From Bradyrhizobium sp. C9 (GTDB lineage Bacteria > Pseudomonadota > Alphaproteobacteria > Rhizobiales > Xanthobacteraceae), in assembly GCF_002532045.1 (NCBI RefSeq), contig NZ_NWTG01000001.1, positions 310,001 through 374,000 of the forward strand: a stretch of DNA of 64,000 nucleotides. Direction: 5' to 3'. Positions 51,177 to 58,584 of this stretch are shown piece by piece. Within the stretch, counting starts at the first letter, position 1, and every line of letters begins with the position of its first letter. The position numbers and the translations under genes were made by a program. The notes below the pieces were generated by a model, which ran no database searches, was not told the DNA's origin, and was given only the letters and a program-made list of their open reading frames with translations.

Positions 51177-53182
51177 ATCGCGAGCGCCAGCAGCAATGTG
51201 ACGAGGGTTGCGAAGACCAGACTGAGGTAGCGGCGGATGGTCAGGAACTGGAGCTGATTCAGCCGGTCGGCGAGAAACCAAACGACTTCAGTCACCGGCG
51301 TGTACAGCCGCTCCCAGACCAGATCGTGCATATCGACCCTGAAGCGGGCCGGTCGCAGTTCGCCCGGCGCGGGCATGTCGACGTGCTCGCGGGCCTGGAA
51401 GACCAAGGTGCCGAACACGCGGCGGATCGGCTGGACGAAGCTCGCTCCGGAATACTGCGCGGCCGGTGTCGGATCGGCGAAGCCGCAACCCCAGGCCGGT
51501 CCGCGCCGGATCGCGCGCGATGCGAAGCGATGGATGAAATACACCGCCAGCGACGCCGCGGCCGTGATGAAAACAAAGACGAGCAATCCATTGTAGGAAC
51601 TGCGGCTCTCCTCGATCGGCACGATCGAGAGCCAGGGGTCGTTGGCCTGAACCGGCATCCGGTGGCCGATCATGGCCTGCGCGACGGGGGAGAGCGCGTC
51701 GATCACAACGCCCGGCAGAATGCCGGCGAGGAAGCAGAGCGCGGCGAGGCTAAGCATTGCGGCAAGCGAATAGCGATCGACTTCGCCTGCGGCTTGCGCG
51801 GCCGGGCTCCGCGCGCGGCCGAGGAACGTGATGCCGAAGGCCTTGACGAAGCATGCGGCGGCGAGCGCCGCCGCCAGCGCCAACAACGCGCCGACTGCGG
51901 GCACCATGATCTTCAGTAGCCATTGCGGCAGATCGGGGCTTTGCAGGACGGCTTGAAACATCAACCATTCCGATACGAACCCGTTGAACGGGGGAAGGGC
52001 AGAGATCGCAACGCAGCCGACGAGAAAGACGAAGCTGGTGAGTGGCATGCGGTGGATCAGGCCGCCCAGCTTCTCCATGTCGCGCTCGCCGGTCGAGGTC
52101 AGCACGGCGCCGGCGCCGAAGAACAGCAGGCTCTTGAAGAACGAATGGTTGAGGACATGGAACAATGCCGCCGTGAAGGCGAGGGCCGCCGCCAGGCCGA
52201 GGCCGTTCGCCTGAAATGCCAGCGCAAGGCCGAGGCTTGCGAAGATGACGCCGATGTTCTCGATCGTGCTGTAGGCGAGCAGGCGCTTGAGATCGTTCTC
52301 CATCAGCGCGTAGAGGATTCCCATGACGGCGGTCGCGCCGCCGAGGGCCAGCACGGCGACACCCGCCGACCAGCTCGGTGGGCCGAGCAGATCGAACACG
52401 ACCCGGATGAATCCGTAGATCGCGACCTTCGTCATCACGCCGCTCATCAGCGCCGAGACATGGCTTGGCGCCGCGGGATGGGCGAGCGGCAGCCATACGT
52501 GCAACGGAACCAGACCGGCTTTCGATCCGGCGCCGAGGAGCATCAGCCCGAGCACCAGCGCGGCCTCGCGCGGGGCGTGCTGGGCGCTGCGGATGGCCGC
52601 AAAACTGTAGCTGCCGCCGGCTCCCGCCATGAGGCCGAAAGCGAGCAACAGAGCCAGCGTCCCGAAGCTTGCCATCACGAGATAGACGTAGCCCGCGCGC
52701 GCATTGTCTGCCTCACGGTGGTGCGCCATGACGAGCGCCCAGGACGCGAGCGACATGAATTCCCAGCACAGGAGGTAGGTGAACGCATCGTCGGCCAGCA
52801 CAACGAGGTTCATCCCGGCCAGGAACGCCGGAAAGAAGGGAAGGATGCGCTGCGGCGCGGGCTCGTGATTGCCATAGCCGAGGCCATAAAGACTTGCGGC
52901 CGCACCGCCGAGATTGACCACAGCGAGAAAGAATGCCGCGAGCGCGTCGAGGCGGAAATGCGATCCCAGCCACGGCAAGCCGATCGGCAGTATCAGTTCC
53001 GTCGCACTGGCGTGGGAGATGAGCGAGAACAGGGCTCCGGCCAATGCGACCAACGAAATCGCAAAGGTCGCGCCGTAGACGATGGCTGTCGATCGGCGCG
53101 ATCGGCTCGTTGCGATCGCGAGAGCGGTCGTTCCCAGCAGTGCGGCAACACACCAGACCTGCTGAGTGACCGCCGGGATCAT
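51167..53182 (-). CDS. hyfB: HyfB/NuoL-like antiporter-type membrane subunit
   Basis: A 671-residue membrane protein with about 16 helices, homologous to HyfB/HycC and NuoL. Seen: the helix-5 Glu in YLLCWEFMSLASWALVMAHHR, the helix-7 Lys in LLGAGSKAGLVPLHVWLPLAHPAAPSHVSALMSGVMTKVAIYGFIRV, and LFHVLNHSFFKSLLFFGAGAVLTSTGERDMEKLGGL with a later Lys/His. The C-terminus extends beyond the antiporter core with two further hydrophobic stretches. Its ATG overlaps the XRE regulator stop by 4 bases, and its own stop lies within the hyfC start. Confidence 0.88.
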   Translation of the reverse strand: MIPAVTQQVWCVAALLGTTALAIATSRSRRSTAIVYGATFAISLVALAGALFSLISHASATELILPIGLPWLGSHFRLDALAAFFLAVVNLGGAAASLYGLGYGNHEPAPQRILPFFPAFLAGMNLVVLADDAFTYLLCWEFMSLASWALVMAHHREADNARAGYVYLVMASFGTLALLLAFGLMAGAGGSYSFAAIRSAQHAPREAALVLGLMLLGAGSKAGLVPLHVWLPLAHPAAPSHVSALMSGVMTKVAIYGFIRVVFDLLGPPSWSAGVAVLALGGATAVMGILYALMENDLKRLLAYSTIENIGVIFASLGLALAFQANGLGLAAALAFTAALFHVLNHSFFKSLLFFGAGAVLTSTGERDMEKLGGLIHRMPLTSFVFLVGCVAISALPPFNGFVSEWLMFQAVLQSPDLPQWLLKIMVPAVGALLALAAALAAACFVKAFGITFLGRARSPAAQAAGEVDRYSLAAMLSLAALCFLAGILPGVVIDALSPVAQAMIGHRMPVQANDPWLSIVPIEESRSSYNGLLVFVFITAAASLAVYFIHRFASRAIRRGPAWGCGFADPTPAAQYSGASFVQPIRRVFGTLVFQAREHVDMPAPGELRPARFRVDMHDLVWERLYTPVTEVVWFLADRLNQLQFLTIRRYLSLVFATLVTLLLALAIWS

Positions 53183-53451
53183 GTCTGCACCTTCGGCGAG
53201 CCGGATCCGGACTTCAACCGCACGCCGCGACCGCCGCCGCCGCTGACTGCGCCCTCGTTGATGACGTCGACGCCGGCGGTGCCGAGCGCATCGATCAGTT
53301 TCACAAGCGAGTCGACATTGCCGCGAATGGTGCCCTCGCTCGCCTCCATGCGCTGGATGGTCGGCACCGAAAGTCCGGACAGCTCGGCGAGCTGCCGTTG
53401 GTCGATGCCAAGCAAGGCTCTGGCAGCCCGGAGCTGCGCTGCGGTGATCAT
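53179..53451 (-). CDS. XRE-family regulator leading the hyf-like operon
   Basis: A 90-residue Cro/CI-type HTH protein, MITAAQLRAARALLGIDQRQLAELSGLSVPTIQRMEASEGTIRGNVDSLVKLIDALGTAGVDVI, with a short Gly-rich tail (GGGGRGVRLK). ATG 53451 starts at the HTH; the frame runs further but without similarity. It overlaps hyfB by 4 bases, so it is translationally coupled to the complex it probably controls. A palindrome lies about 85 bases upstream. Such XRE proteins with a GVRL tail are common rhizobial regulators of single operons. Confidence 0.83.
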   Translation of the reverse strand: MITAAQLRAARALLGIDQRQLAELSGLSVPTIQRMEASEGTIRGNVDSLVKLIDALGTAGVDVINEGAVSGGGGRGVRLKSGSGSPKVQT

Positions 53452-53501
53452 CGATTGAGGCCGTCGATTGAGAGTCGGGTCTATTTGAATGTCATTTATG
53501 C

Positions 53502-53550
53502 ACATCAAGTAATGATGGTACAAGGCCAATAAGTGATGTTTTATACATCA
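53502..53550. promoter_or_regulatory. Paired ACATCA/TGATG(T) sites upstream of the hyf-like operon
   Basis: TGATGT (53534-53539) and ACATCA (53545-53550) form an inverted repeat with a 5-base spacer, TGATGTTTTATACATCA. Just to the left, ACATCA (53502-53507) and TGATGG (53513-53518) repeat the same words in the opposite arrangement. The AT-rich block includes TATACAT, a plausible -10 for the opposite strand. Likely operator for the XRE regulator. Confidence 0.55.
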
Positions 53551-53614
53551 TTTTTATGCCCCCTGTCGTTTGCGGGCAGGATCCGCGCCGACGAAAGACG
53601 CGCTGACGCGCGCT

Positions 53615-54514
53615 TCAGTTGGAGATTTTTCGATAGACCGCCGCGGCGCGGCGCAGCAGGCGGCTCTTGCGCTTGCGCGCGTGCACGCGCTGGTGCTTGG
53701 CCTTGTGCTCATCGGCGCGCTGCGCGAGGGCATCGGTACGTTCGAGCAACGTGCGGCGGACCTCGTCATCGTTCAGTTCGCCGAGCAGCTGCTGTCCCTT
53801 GCGCAGATGTTTCAGGACGTTCCGCCAGGACGCGTAATCGTCGGGAGGCAATCCGCCTTCCGAGAACTCGATGGCGTAGCGCAGCCGCTTGCTGGCAAGC
53901 CGAACGCGATGGCGCTTGTTCTTGCCCATCCCTTGCAGCCCGCGGGCCTTCTGGCACAATTTGCCATGCCACCGCGCCAGCCGGCGCGCGTGAAACACGG
54001 CGACCGGCACTGCCCGTCGTTGTGCCGCGCGGCGGTTCTGCCGCGCGGTCCAGGGACCGCTGCCGACCCAGTCCCACATGCCGTCGAACCATTGCCAGTA
54101 ACGGTCGCTCTGCAAGGCCTCCTTCAGGGCTTCGAACGCATCGGCGCGTGCCGTCCTTAGAATCTGCTCTTCCGGCAGCTCCTTGCTGTTCTCGATCGCG
54201 ACGTCGAGGTCGCGTGTCGCGCCGAGATGGGCGCTCAGCCATTTCAGCTCGGACTTCAGCCGCGTCCATTCGGCGTCCGCGACCATCGGGCCGTAGAACG
54301 CAACCGCCGCCTTCAGCCGGGTCAGTGCAATGCGGGTCTGGTGGAGCGCCGCCGGATCGCCGGAGCTCAGCGCCTCGTGGTTGGTCGCGACTTCCTCGAG
54401 GCATTCGGACAGGATCAGGCGAAACGCGGTCTCGCAACGCATGGCTTCGCTGAGATGGCGCGGCCGCTTCGGGCGGACAACGCGCTCCCTGTCCGAACTT
54501 GCCGCTGACGTCAT
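53615..54514 (-). CDS. CHAD-domain protein
   Basis: A 299-residue helical protein. ATG 54514 is chosen because the family similarity starts soon after; the upstream extension is not conserved in type. CHAD features: RHLSEAMRCETAFRLILSECLEEVATNHEALSSGDPAALHQTRIALTRLKAAVAFYG (the conserved His and Arg of the first helix pair), then GATRDLDVAIENS, KNKRHRVRLASKRLRYAIEFSEG and LLGELNDDEV. CHAD domains bind polyphosphate through their basic surface and often accompany polyphosphate metabolism. No CYTH domain is fused. It is separate from the XRE operon by about 160 bases. Confidence 0.88.
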   Translation of the reverse strand: MTSAASSDRERVVRPKRPRHLSEAMRCETAFRLILSECLEEVATNHEALSSGDPAALHQTRIALTRLKAAVAFYGPMVADAEWTRLKSELKWLSAHLGATRDLDVAIENSKELPEEQILRTARADAFEALKEALQSDRYWQWFDGMWDWVGSGPWTARQNRRAAQRRAVPVAVFHARRLARWHGKLCQKARGLQGMGKNKRHRVRLASKRLRYAIEFSEGGLPPDDYASWRNVLKHLRKGQQLLGELNDDEVRRTLLERTDALAQRADEHKAKHQRVHARKRKSRLLRRAAAVYRKISN

Positions 54515-54746
54515 GACACTTTCGTGACCCCGCCCGAGCCGCAATGCAAGCCGCGGCTCCCGGATGGAAGATTTCCTGTTTGGTCGTTGTCGATCAAGGG
54601 TTTTCTGCTGGAGCGCAGTGCAGCGATCCGGCGTCGCGATCAAAATGTCGCAATCGAAGCGGTTGAGAGGGCTCATCCTCCTATTTTACGGGCCTTGGAT
54701 GCCGGTGCATTGAGGCGTCGCAAAAAGGCAAGCAGACATCGCCAGA

Positions 54747-54789
54747 TATTTCGCGCGCGAAATACCTTGATATTTCGCATGCGAAATAT
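54747..54789. promoter_or_regulatory. Two MarR-type palindromic operators
   Basis: TATTTCGCGCGCGAAATA (54747-54764) is a perfect 18-bp palindrome; ATATTTCGCATGCGAAATAT (54770-54789) is a perfect 20-bp palindrome. They share TATTTCGC arms and their centres are 24 bp apart. They end 11 bases before the MarR ATG, so bound protein would block the regulator's own promoter. Confidence 0.88.
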
Positions 54790-54800
54790 ATAACGACGGC

Positions 54801-55235
54801 ATGAGAGCGGAACACCGGCTGATCTTTCTTCTGACCGTGGCCTATCGGCGGCTGCAGCGCGCCGTCGAGCAGGAGACGGCCGCCCACGATCTGACGTCGG
54901 CGCAGGCCGGCGTGCTGTTCTTCCTCGGGCGCAATGACGGCGCGCTGATCGGCGACGTCTCGCAGGCGGTCGACATCGTGCCGTCGGCGATGTCCGGGCT
55001 CGCCGACCGGATGGAGCGTGCGGGCCTCGTCAAGCGCCGGCGCGACGGCGAGGACGGGCGCAGCCAGCGGCTCCATCTGACCGCCGCGGGGCAGGAGCTC
55101 GGCAAGCGCGCCGCAACGCGGACCAGGGCGATCAACAACCGTCTGATGGACGGGTTTTCGGAAGCGGAGATCGACGTGGTGTCGCGCTGGCTGACCAGCC
55201 TGCAAGAGAAGTTTCCGAAGGACAAAGACGGCTAG
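54801..55235 (+). CDS. MarR-family transcriptional regulator
   Basis: A 144-residue winged-helix regulator: MRAEHRLIFLLTVAYRRLQRAVEQETAAHDLTSAQAGVLFFLGRNDGALIGDVSQAVDIVPSAMSGLADRMERAGLVKRRRDGEDGRSQRLHLTAAG has the full MarR wHTH and the D-x-R-x-x-x-L-x-LT wing. ATG 54801 lies directly after two matching palindromic operators, so it is very likely autoregulated. The enoyl-CoA hydratase gene starts 75 bases downstream, so the pair may share a transcript. Ligand unknown. Confidence 0.9.
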   Translation: MRAEHRLIFLLTVAYRRLQRAVEQETAAHDLTSAQAGVLFFLGRNDGALIGDVSQAVDIVPSAMSGLADRMERAGLVKRRRDGEDGRSQRLHLTAAGQELGKRAATRTRAINNRLMDGFSEAEIDVVSRWLTSLQEKFPKDKDG

Positions 55236-55282
55236 CGCGTTCTCAAGCGAGATGGGTACCGGCTCGCGAAGACAACGCGTCT
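55233..55282. repeat. Nested foldback repeat, copy 2
   Basis: The GATGGGTACCGG core matches the element at 8068-8120. The inner stem is GCGAG (55248-55252) against CTCGC (55263-55267), and the outer stem is ACGCGT-like flanks. The inner stem bases differ from copy 1 (GCGAAG/CTTCGC) on both arms. It begins within the MarR stop codon. Confidence 0.65.
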
Positions 55283-55310
55283 AACAGGAAGCAAGCAACA
55301 GGAGTGAGAC

Positions 55311-56078
55311 ATGAGTGAAGTGATCGTAACGCTGGACGGTGGCGTTCTCACCGTGACGATGGCGCGTCCGGACAAGAAGAACGCGATCACCAACGCGATG
55401 TATGGCGCGATGGCCGACGCGCTCGAGCGCGCGGAAGGCGACCCTGCGATCCGCGCCGTGCTGCTGCAGGGCGACGGCGACAGCTTTACCGCGGGCAATG
55501 ATCTCGCCGATTTCGCGGCGGTGTCGCGCGGTGTGCAGGGCGAGCGTCACGTGTCGCGCTTCCTCGCCGGGCTTGCCAAGGCGACGCGGCCGCTGGTCGC
55601 CGCCGTGCAGGGCAATGCGGTCGGGATCGGCACCACCATGCTGCTGCATTGCGACCTCGTCTACCTCGCGCCGACCGCGCGGCTGATCACGCCGTTCGTC
55701 AATCTCGCGTTGGTGCCGGAGGCGGCGTCGACCTATCTGCTGCCGCAGCGCATCGGCTATGCGCGGGCCTATGCGATGTTCGCGCTCGGCGAGCCGGTCG
55801 AGGCGGAGACAGCGGTCTCCATCGGCCTTGCCAATGCCGTAGTGCCGCTTGCGGATCTCCGCGCCAAGGCACGCGCCGCGGCGGACGCGCTGGCGAAGCG
55901 GCCGTTCGGCTCGCTCCAGCACACCAAGGCGCTGATGCGCGATCCCGCTGGGATCAGCGCGCAAATGGCGCGCGAGGGCGAAATCTTCCAGCAGCGGCTG
56001 ATGAGCGCGGAAGCGCGCGAGGCCTTTGCCGCCTTTGCCGAGCGGCGCCAGCCCGATTTCTCCAAGATCGCCGGCTAG
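55311..56078 (+). CDS. Enoyl-CoA hydratase/isomerase family protein
   Basis: A 255-residue crotonase: VIVTLDGGVLTVTMARPDKKNAITNAMYGAMADALERAEGD, SFTAGNDLADFAAV, VAAVQGNAVGIGTTMLLHCDLVYLAPTARLITPFVNLALVPEAASTYLLPQRIGYARAYAM. The LVPEAASS-type catalytic loop is as in the 13807 paralogue. ATG 55311 has AGGAGTGAG upstream. A polyphyletic family; substrate unknown. It is probably co-transcribed with the MarR gene and controlled by it. Confidence 0.88.
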   Translation: MSEVIVTLDGGVLTVTMARPDKKNAITNAMYGAMADALERAEGDPAIRAVLLQGDGDSFTAGNDLADFAAVSRGVQGERHVSRFLAGLAKATRPLVAAVQGNAVGIGTTMLLHCDLVYLAPTARLITPFVNLALVPEAASTYLLPQRIGYARAYAMFALGEPVEAETAVSIGLANAVVPLADLRAKARAAADALAKRPFGSLQHTKALMRDPAGISAQMAREGEIFQQRLMSAEAREAFAAFAERRQPDFSKIAG

Positions 56079-56188
56079 GCGTGGCGTTTGGGGCCGCCAC
56101 GCGCGGGCGGCCCATCGCTTTGGGGTTGACGGCATCGCCAGCATCGAACATCTCGTGTCGGGGCATGACGCAACCGGCGAGGCGAGGC

Positions 56189-57079
56189 ATGAGCGACAGT
56201 TACACGCTGCGCGGCGATGGAATCGCCGCGACGATTCAGGCCCAAGGCGCCGAATTATCGTCGCTCAGGAATGCCGAAGGGGCGGAAGTGTTGTGGCAGG
56301 CCGGCCCGCAATGGCCGCGCCACGCGCCGATCCTGTTCCCGATCGTCGGCCGGCTGAAGAACGACACGCTGCGCCACCACGGCAAAATCTATCCGATGAC
56401 ACAGCACGGCTTTGCGCGGGATCGCCGCTTTACCTGGGTCGAGCAGGGACCGCGATCCTGCAAGCTCGCGCTCATCGACGATGCGGAAACGCGGGCACGC
56501 TATCCGTTCGCGTTCAGGCTGGAGATTGCCTACACCGTCGGTGACGCCGATCTCGACGTGGCCTTCGATATCATCAACACCGGCGACGAGATGCTGCCGG
56601 CCTCGCTCGGCGGTCATCCCGCTTTCAACTGGCCGCTGGTGCCGGGGCTGCCGAAGGAGGCTTACACGCTGACCTTCGGCAAGACTGAACCTGCGCCGAT
56701 CCGGCGGCTGAAGGATGGATTGATGCGGCCGCAGCCTGAACCCAATCCGGTCGAGGGCAGAACGCTTGCGCTGTCGGAGCAGCTGTTCGATGACGACGCG
56801 ATGATCTTCGATCAGGTCGCAAGTACATCGGTCCTCTTCACGGCGACACTGGGCCCGGCAGCAGCCACACAAGGCCGTGCGATAGAAATGTCCTGGCGCG
56901 GGTTTCGCGAGCTCGGCATCTGGTCGAAGGTCGGCGGCGCGGCGTTCCTCTGCATCGAGCCATGGCACGGATTTGCCAGCCCCGCGGAGTTCGACGGCGA
57001 GTTCGCCGGCAAGCCGGGCCTGATGCACATCGCGCCGGGCGCACGTCAGTCGCTGGGCTATCGCATTCACGTGGGCTGA
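56189..57079 (+). CDS. Aldose 1-epimerase family protein
   Basis: A 296-residue galactose-mutarotase-fold protein of the YihR/LacX-like group. ATG 56189 (MSDSYTLRGDGIAATIQAQGAELSSLRNAEGAEVLWQ) has GGCGAGG upstream. The catalytic His residues are in YPMTQHGFARDRRF and LGGHPAFNWPL, and the Glu base is in FLCIEPWHGFAS. It interconverts sugar anomers; LacX-type members are often promiscuous. Neighbours give no hint of a particular sugar. Confidence 0.87.
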   Translation: MSDSYTLRGDGIAATIQAQGAELSSLRNAEGAEVLWQAGPQWPRHAPILFPIVGRLKNDTLRHHGKIYPMTQHGFARDRRFTWVEQGPRSCKLALIDDAETRARYPFAFRLEIAYTVGDADLDVAFDIINTGDEMLPASLGGHPAFNWPLVPGLPKEAYTLTFGKTEPAPIRRLKDGLMRPQPEPNPVEGRTLALSEQLFDDDAMIFDQVASTSVLFTATLGPAAATQGRAIEMSWRGFRELGIWSKVGGAAFLCIEPWHGFASPAEFDGEFAGKPGLMHIAPGARQSLGYRIHVG

Positions 57080-57091
57080 TCGAAGATCGGA

Positions 57092-57334
57092 TCAATGTGC
57101 GCGGGGGCTGAGCGCGCTGGTGAGCGCGCCGACCGATGGCGGGTTCTCGTGTGCCCAGGCCTCATGCGCGGCGAGATCGCGGTAGTGCTCGGCCATGCGC
57201 AGCAGCCGCTCGCGGATGCCGGTATCTTGCTCGTCCTTGGCCTGATCAGCCAGCTGTGCGGCGCGTTCGAGAAGCGTTTTCGGATCGATCACGACAGGCT
57301 CCAAATCCGGTTTCGCCAAGCGGACAACGGCCAT
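57092..57334 (-). CDS. Small helical hypothetical protein
   Basis: An 80-residue protein from ATG 57334 (MAVVRLAKPDLEPVVIDPKTLLERAAQLADQAKDEQDTGIRERLLRMAEHYRDLAAHEAWAHENPP). The middle is a strongly charged helical hairpin, common in small Bradyrhizobium proteins of unknown function. A longer start at 57394 is possible. It overlaps nothing; it lies between the aldose epimerase (convergent) and trpS (same strand, upstream). Confidence 0.6.
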   Translation of the reverse strand: MAVVRLAKPDLEPVVIDPKTLLERAAQLADQAKDEQDTGIRERLLRMAEHYRDLAAHEAWAHENPPSVGALTSALSPRAH

Positions 57335-57374
57335 AGCCAAGCACAGTTCCTGCCACGCCTTGATGACAGCGCGT

Positions 57375-58388
57375 TCAGAGCTGGAACAAGCCAAGCCCCG
57401 CCATGACGTCGCGCCTGGTGCGCTCGGTAATCTCCTGCGCTTTCGCGGTTCCGCGCCGGATCACGTCGACGACGTGGTCGCGATCGTTGGCCAGCTCGGC
57501 GCGCCGAGTGCGGATCGGTGCGATCAGGGCTTGCAGGATATCCTCCAGCCGCCGCTTGACGGTCGTATCACCGAGACCGCCGCGCCGATAGCGCGCTTTC
57601 AGTTCCGTGACGGCGTCGTGATCGTCGTCGAACGCGTCGAGATAAGTGAAGACGACATTGCCCTCGACCTTGCCGGGGTCGGCGACACGCAGATGATCCG
57701 GATCGGTGAACATGGCGCGCACGGCGGCCGAGATGTCATCGGGCGAAGCCGACAGTGGAATCGCGTTGCCCGCGGACTTGCTCATCTTCGCGCGTCCATC
57801 GACGCCGGGCAGCCGCCCTGCGCGCGGGATGATGGCTTCGGCTTCCTGCAGCAGTGAACGGCCCGCGAGCGCGTTGACCCGCCGGATGATCTCGTTGGTC
57901 TGTTCGATCAAGGGCGCCTGGTCCTCGCCGACCGGGACGATGGTGGCGCGAAACGCGGTGATGTCGGCAGCCTGCGCCACCGGATAGCACAGGAAGCCCG
58001 CCGGAATGTCGCGCCCGAAACCGCGCGCGCGGATTTCGTCCTTGATGGTGGGGTTGCGCTCCAGCCGCGCGACGGTGACGAGGTTGAGATAGAGCATCGA
58101 CAGCTCGGCGAGCGCGGGAAGCTGCGACTGCAGGCAGATCGACGTCCGTTCGGGATCGATGCCGACGGCGAGATAATCCAGCGCAACCTCGATGACGTTG
58201 CTGCGGACCTTGCCGACGTCGTGCGCATTGTCGGTCAGCGCCTGCATGTCGGCGAGCAGCAGGAATTGCGTATGGGTGTCCTGAAATCTCAGGCGGCTGC
58301 GCAGCGAGCCGGCGTAATGGCCGAGATGCAGCGGTCCGGTGGTGCGGTCGCCGGTGAGGATGATCGGTTTGGTCACTTGTGCCTCCAT
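57375..58388 (-). CDS. trpS: Tryptophanyl-tRNA synthetase
   Basis: A 337-residue class I synthetase that charges tRNA-Trp. ATG 58388 (MEAQVTKPIILTGDRTTGPLHLGHYAGSLR) shows the HIGH-type PLHLGHY; GRAKMSKSAGNAIPLS is the KMSKS loop. FLLLADMQALT and YPVAQAADITAF complete the Trp and ATP pockets. It looks complete. Whether it is the only trpS in the genome cannot be told. A leader peptide with two consecutive Trp codons and a terminator precede it, so expression should rise when charged tRNA-Trp is scarce. Confidence 0.94.
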   Translation of the reverse strand: MEAQVTKPIILTGDRTTGPLHLGHYAGSLRSRLRFQDTHTQFLLLADMQALTDNAHDVGKVRSNVIEVALDYLAVGIDPERTSICLQSQLPALAELSMLYLNLVTVARLERNPTIKDEIRARGFGRDIPAGFLCYPVAQAADITAFRATIVPVGEDQAPLIEQTNEIIRRVNALAGRSLLQEAEAIIPRAGRLPGVDGRAKMSKSAGNAIPLSASPDDISAAVRAMFTDPDHLRVADPGKVEGNVVFTYLDAFDDDHDAVTELKARYRRGGLGDTTVKRRLEDILQALIAPIRTRRAELANDRDHVVDVIRRGTAKAQEITERTRRDVMAGLGLFQL

Positions 58389-58432
58389 TCGTTTGAATGG
58401 GGACACCGCATGCGGGCTGGATGAAGCCGAAC

Positions 58433-58458
58433 AAAAAAGGCCGCCCAATGCGGCGGCC
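58433..58458 (-). terminator. Attenuator terminator before trpS
   Basis: On the minus strand GGCCGCC (58458-58452) pairs with GGCGGCC (58445-58439) around a 6-base loop and is followed by TTTTTT (58438-58433). It lies between the leader peptide and the trpS start. An upstream GGCGGGCC (about 58488-58481) can pair with the first terminator arm instead, giving an antiterminator. Confidence 0.85.
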
Positions 58459-58490
58459 CCGAAGATGCATGAACGCGTCCGGCCCGCCTG

Positions 58491-58538
58491 TCAGTCGGCG
58501 AGCCACCAGAAATAGGCGATGACGTTCGATCGGTTCAT
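58491..58538 (-). CDS. trpS leader peptide with tandem Trp codons
   Basis: A 15-codon open frame, MNRSNVIAYFWWLAD, starting at ATG 58538 and ending at TGA 58493-58491, with consecutive TGG codons 11 and 12. It is followed within 40-60 bases by an intrinsic terminator and then by trpS. This is the standard arrangement of ribosome-mediated attenuation. The stem after the Trp codons (GGCTCGCC with GGCGGGCC, one G-U) would be the pause hairpin. Confidence 0.85.
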   Translation of the reverse strand: MNRSNVIAYFWWLAD

Positions 58539-58584
58539 GCCGCAAGCGGTAGGGCAAACCTGCGATGCGGTCAAGCCAGCATGC

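Noticed and set aside
46036..53182. Calling the hyf-like operon a hydrogenase 4 / formate hydrogenlyase
   Set aside because: The NiFe ligand cysteines in the large subunit are replaced, and no hyp maturation, ferredoxin or formate dehydrogenase gene is nearby.
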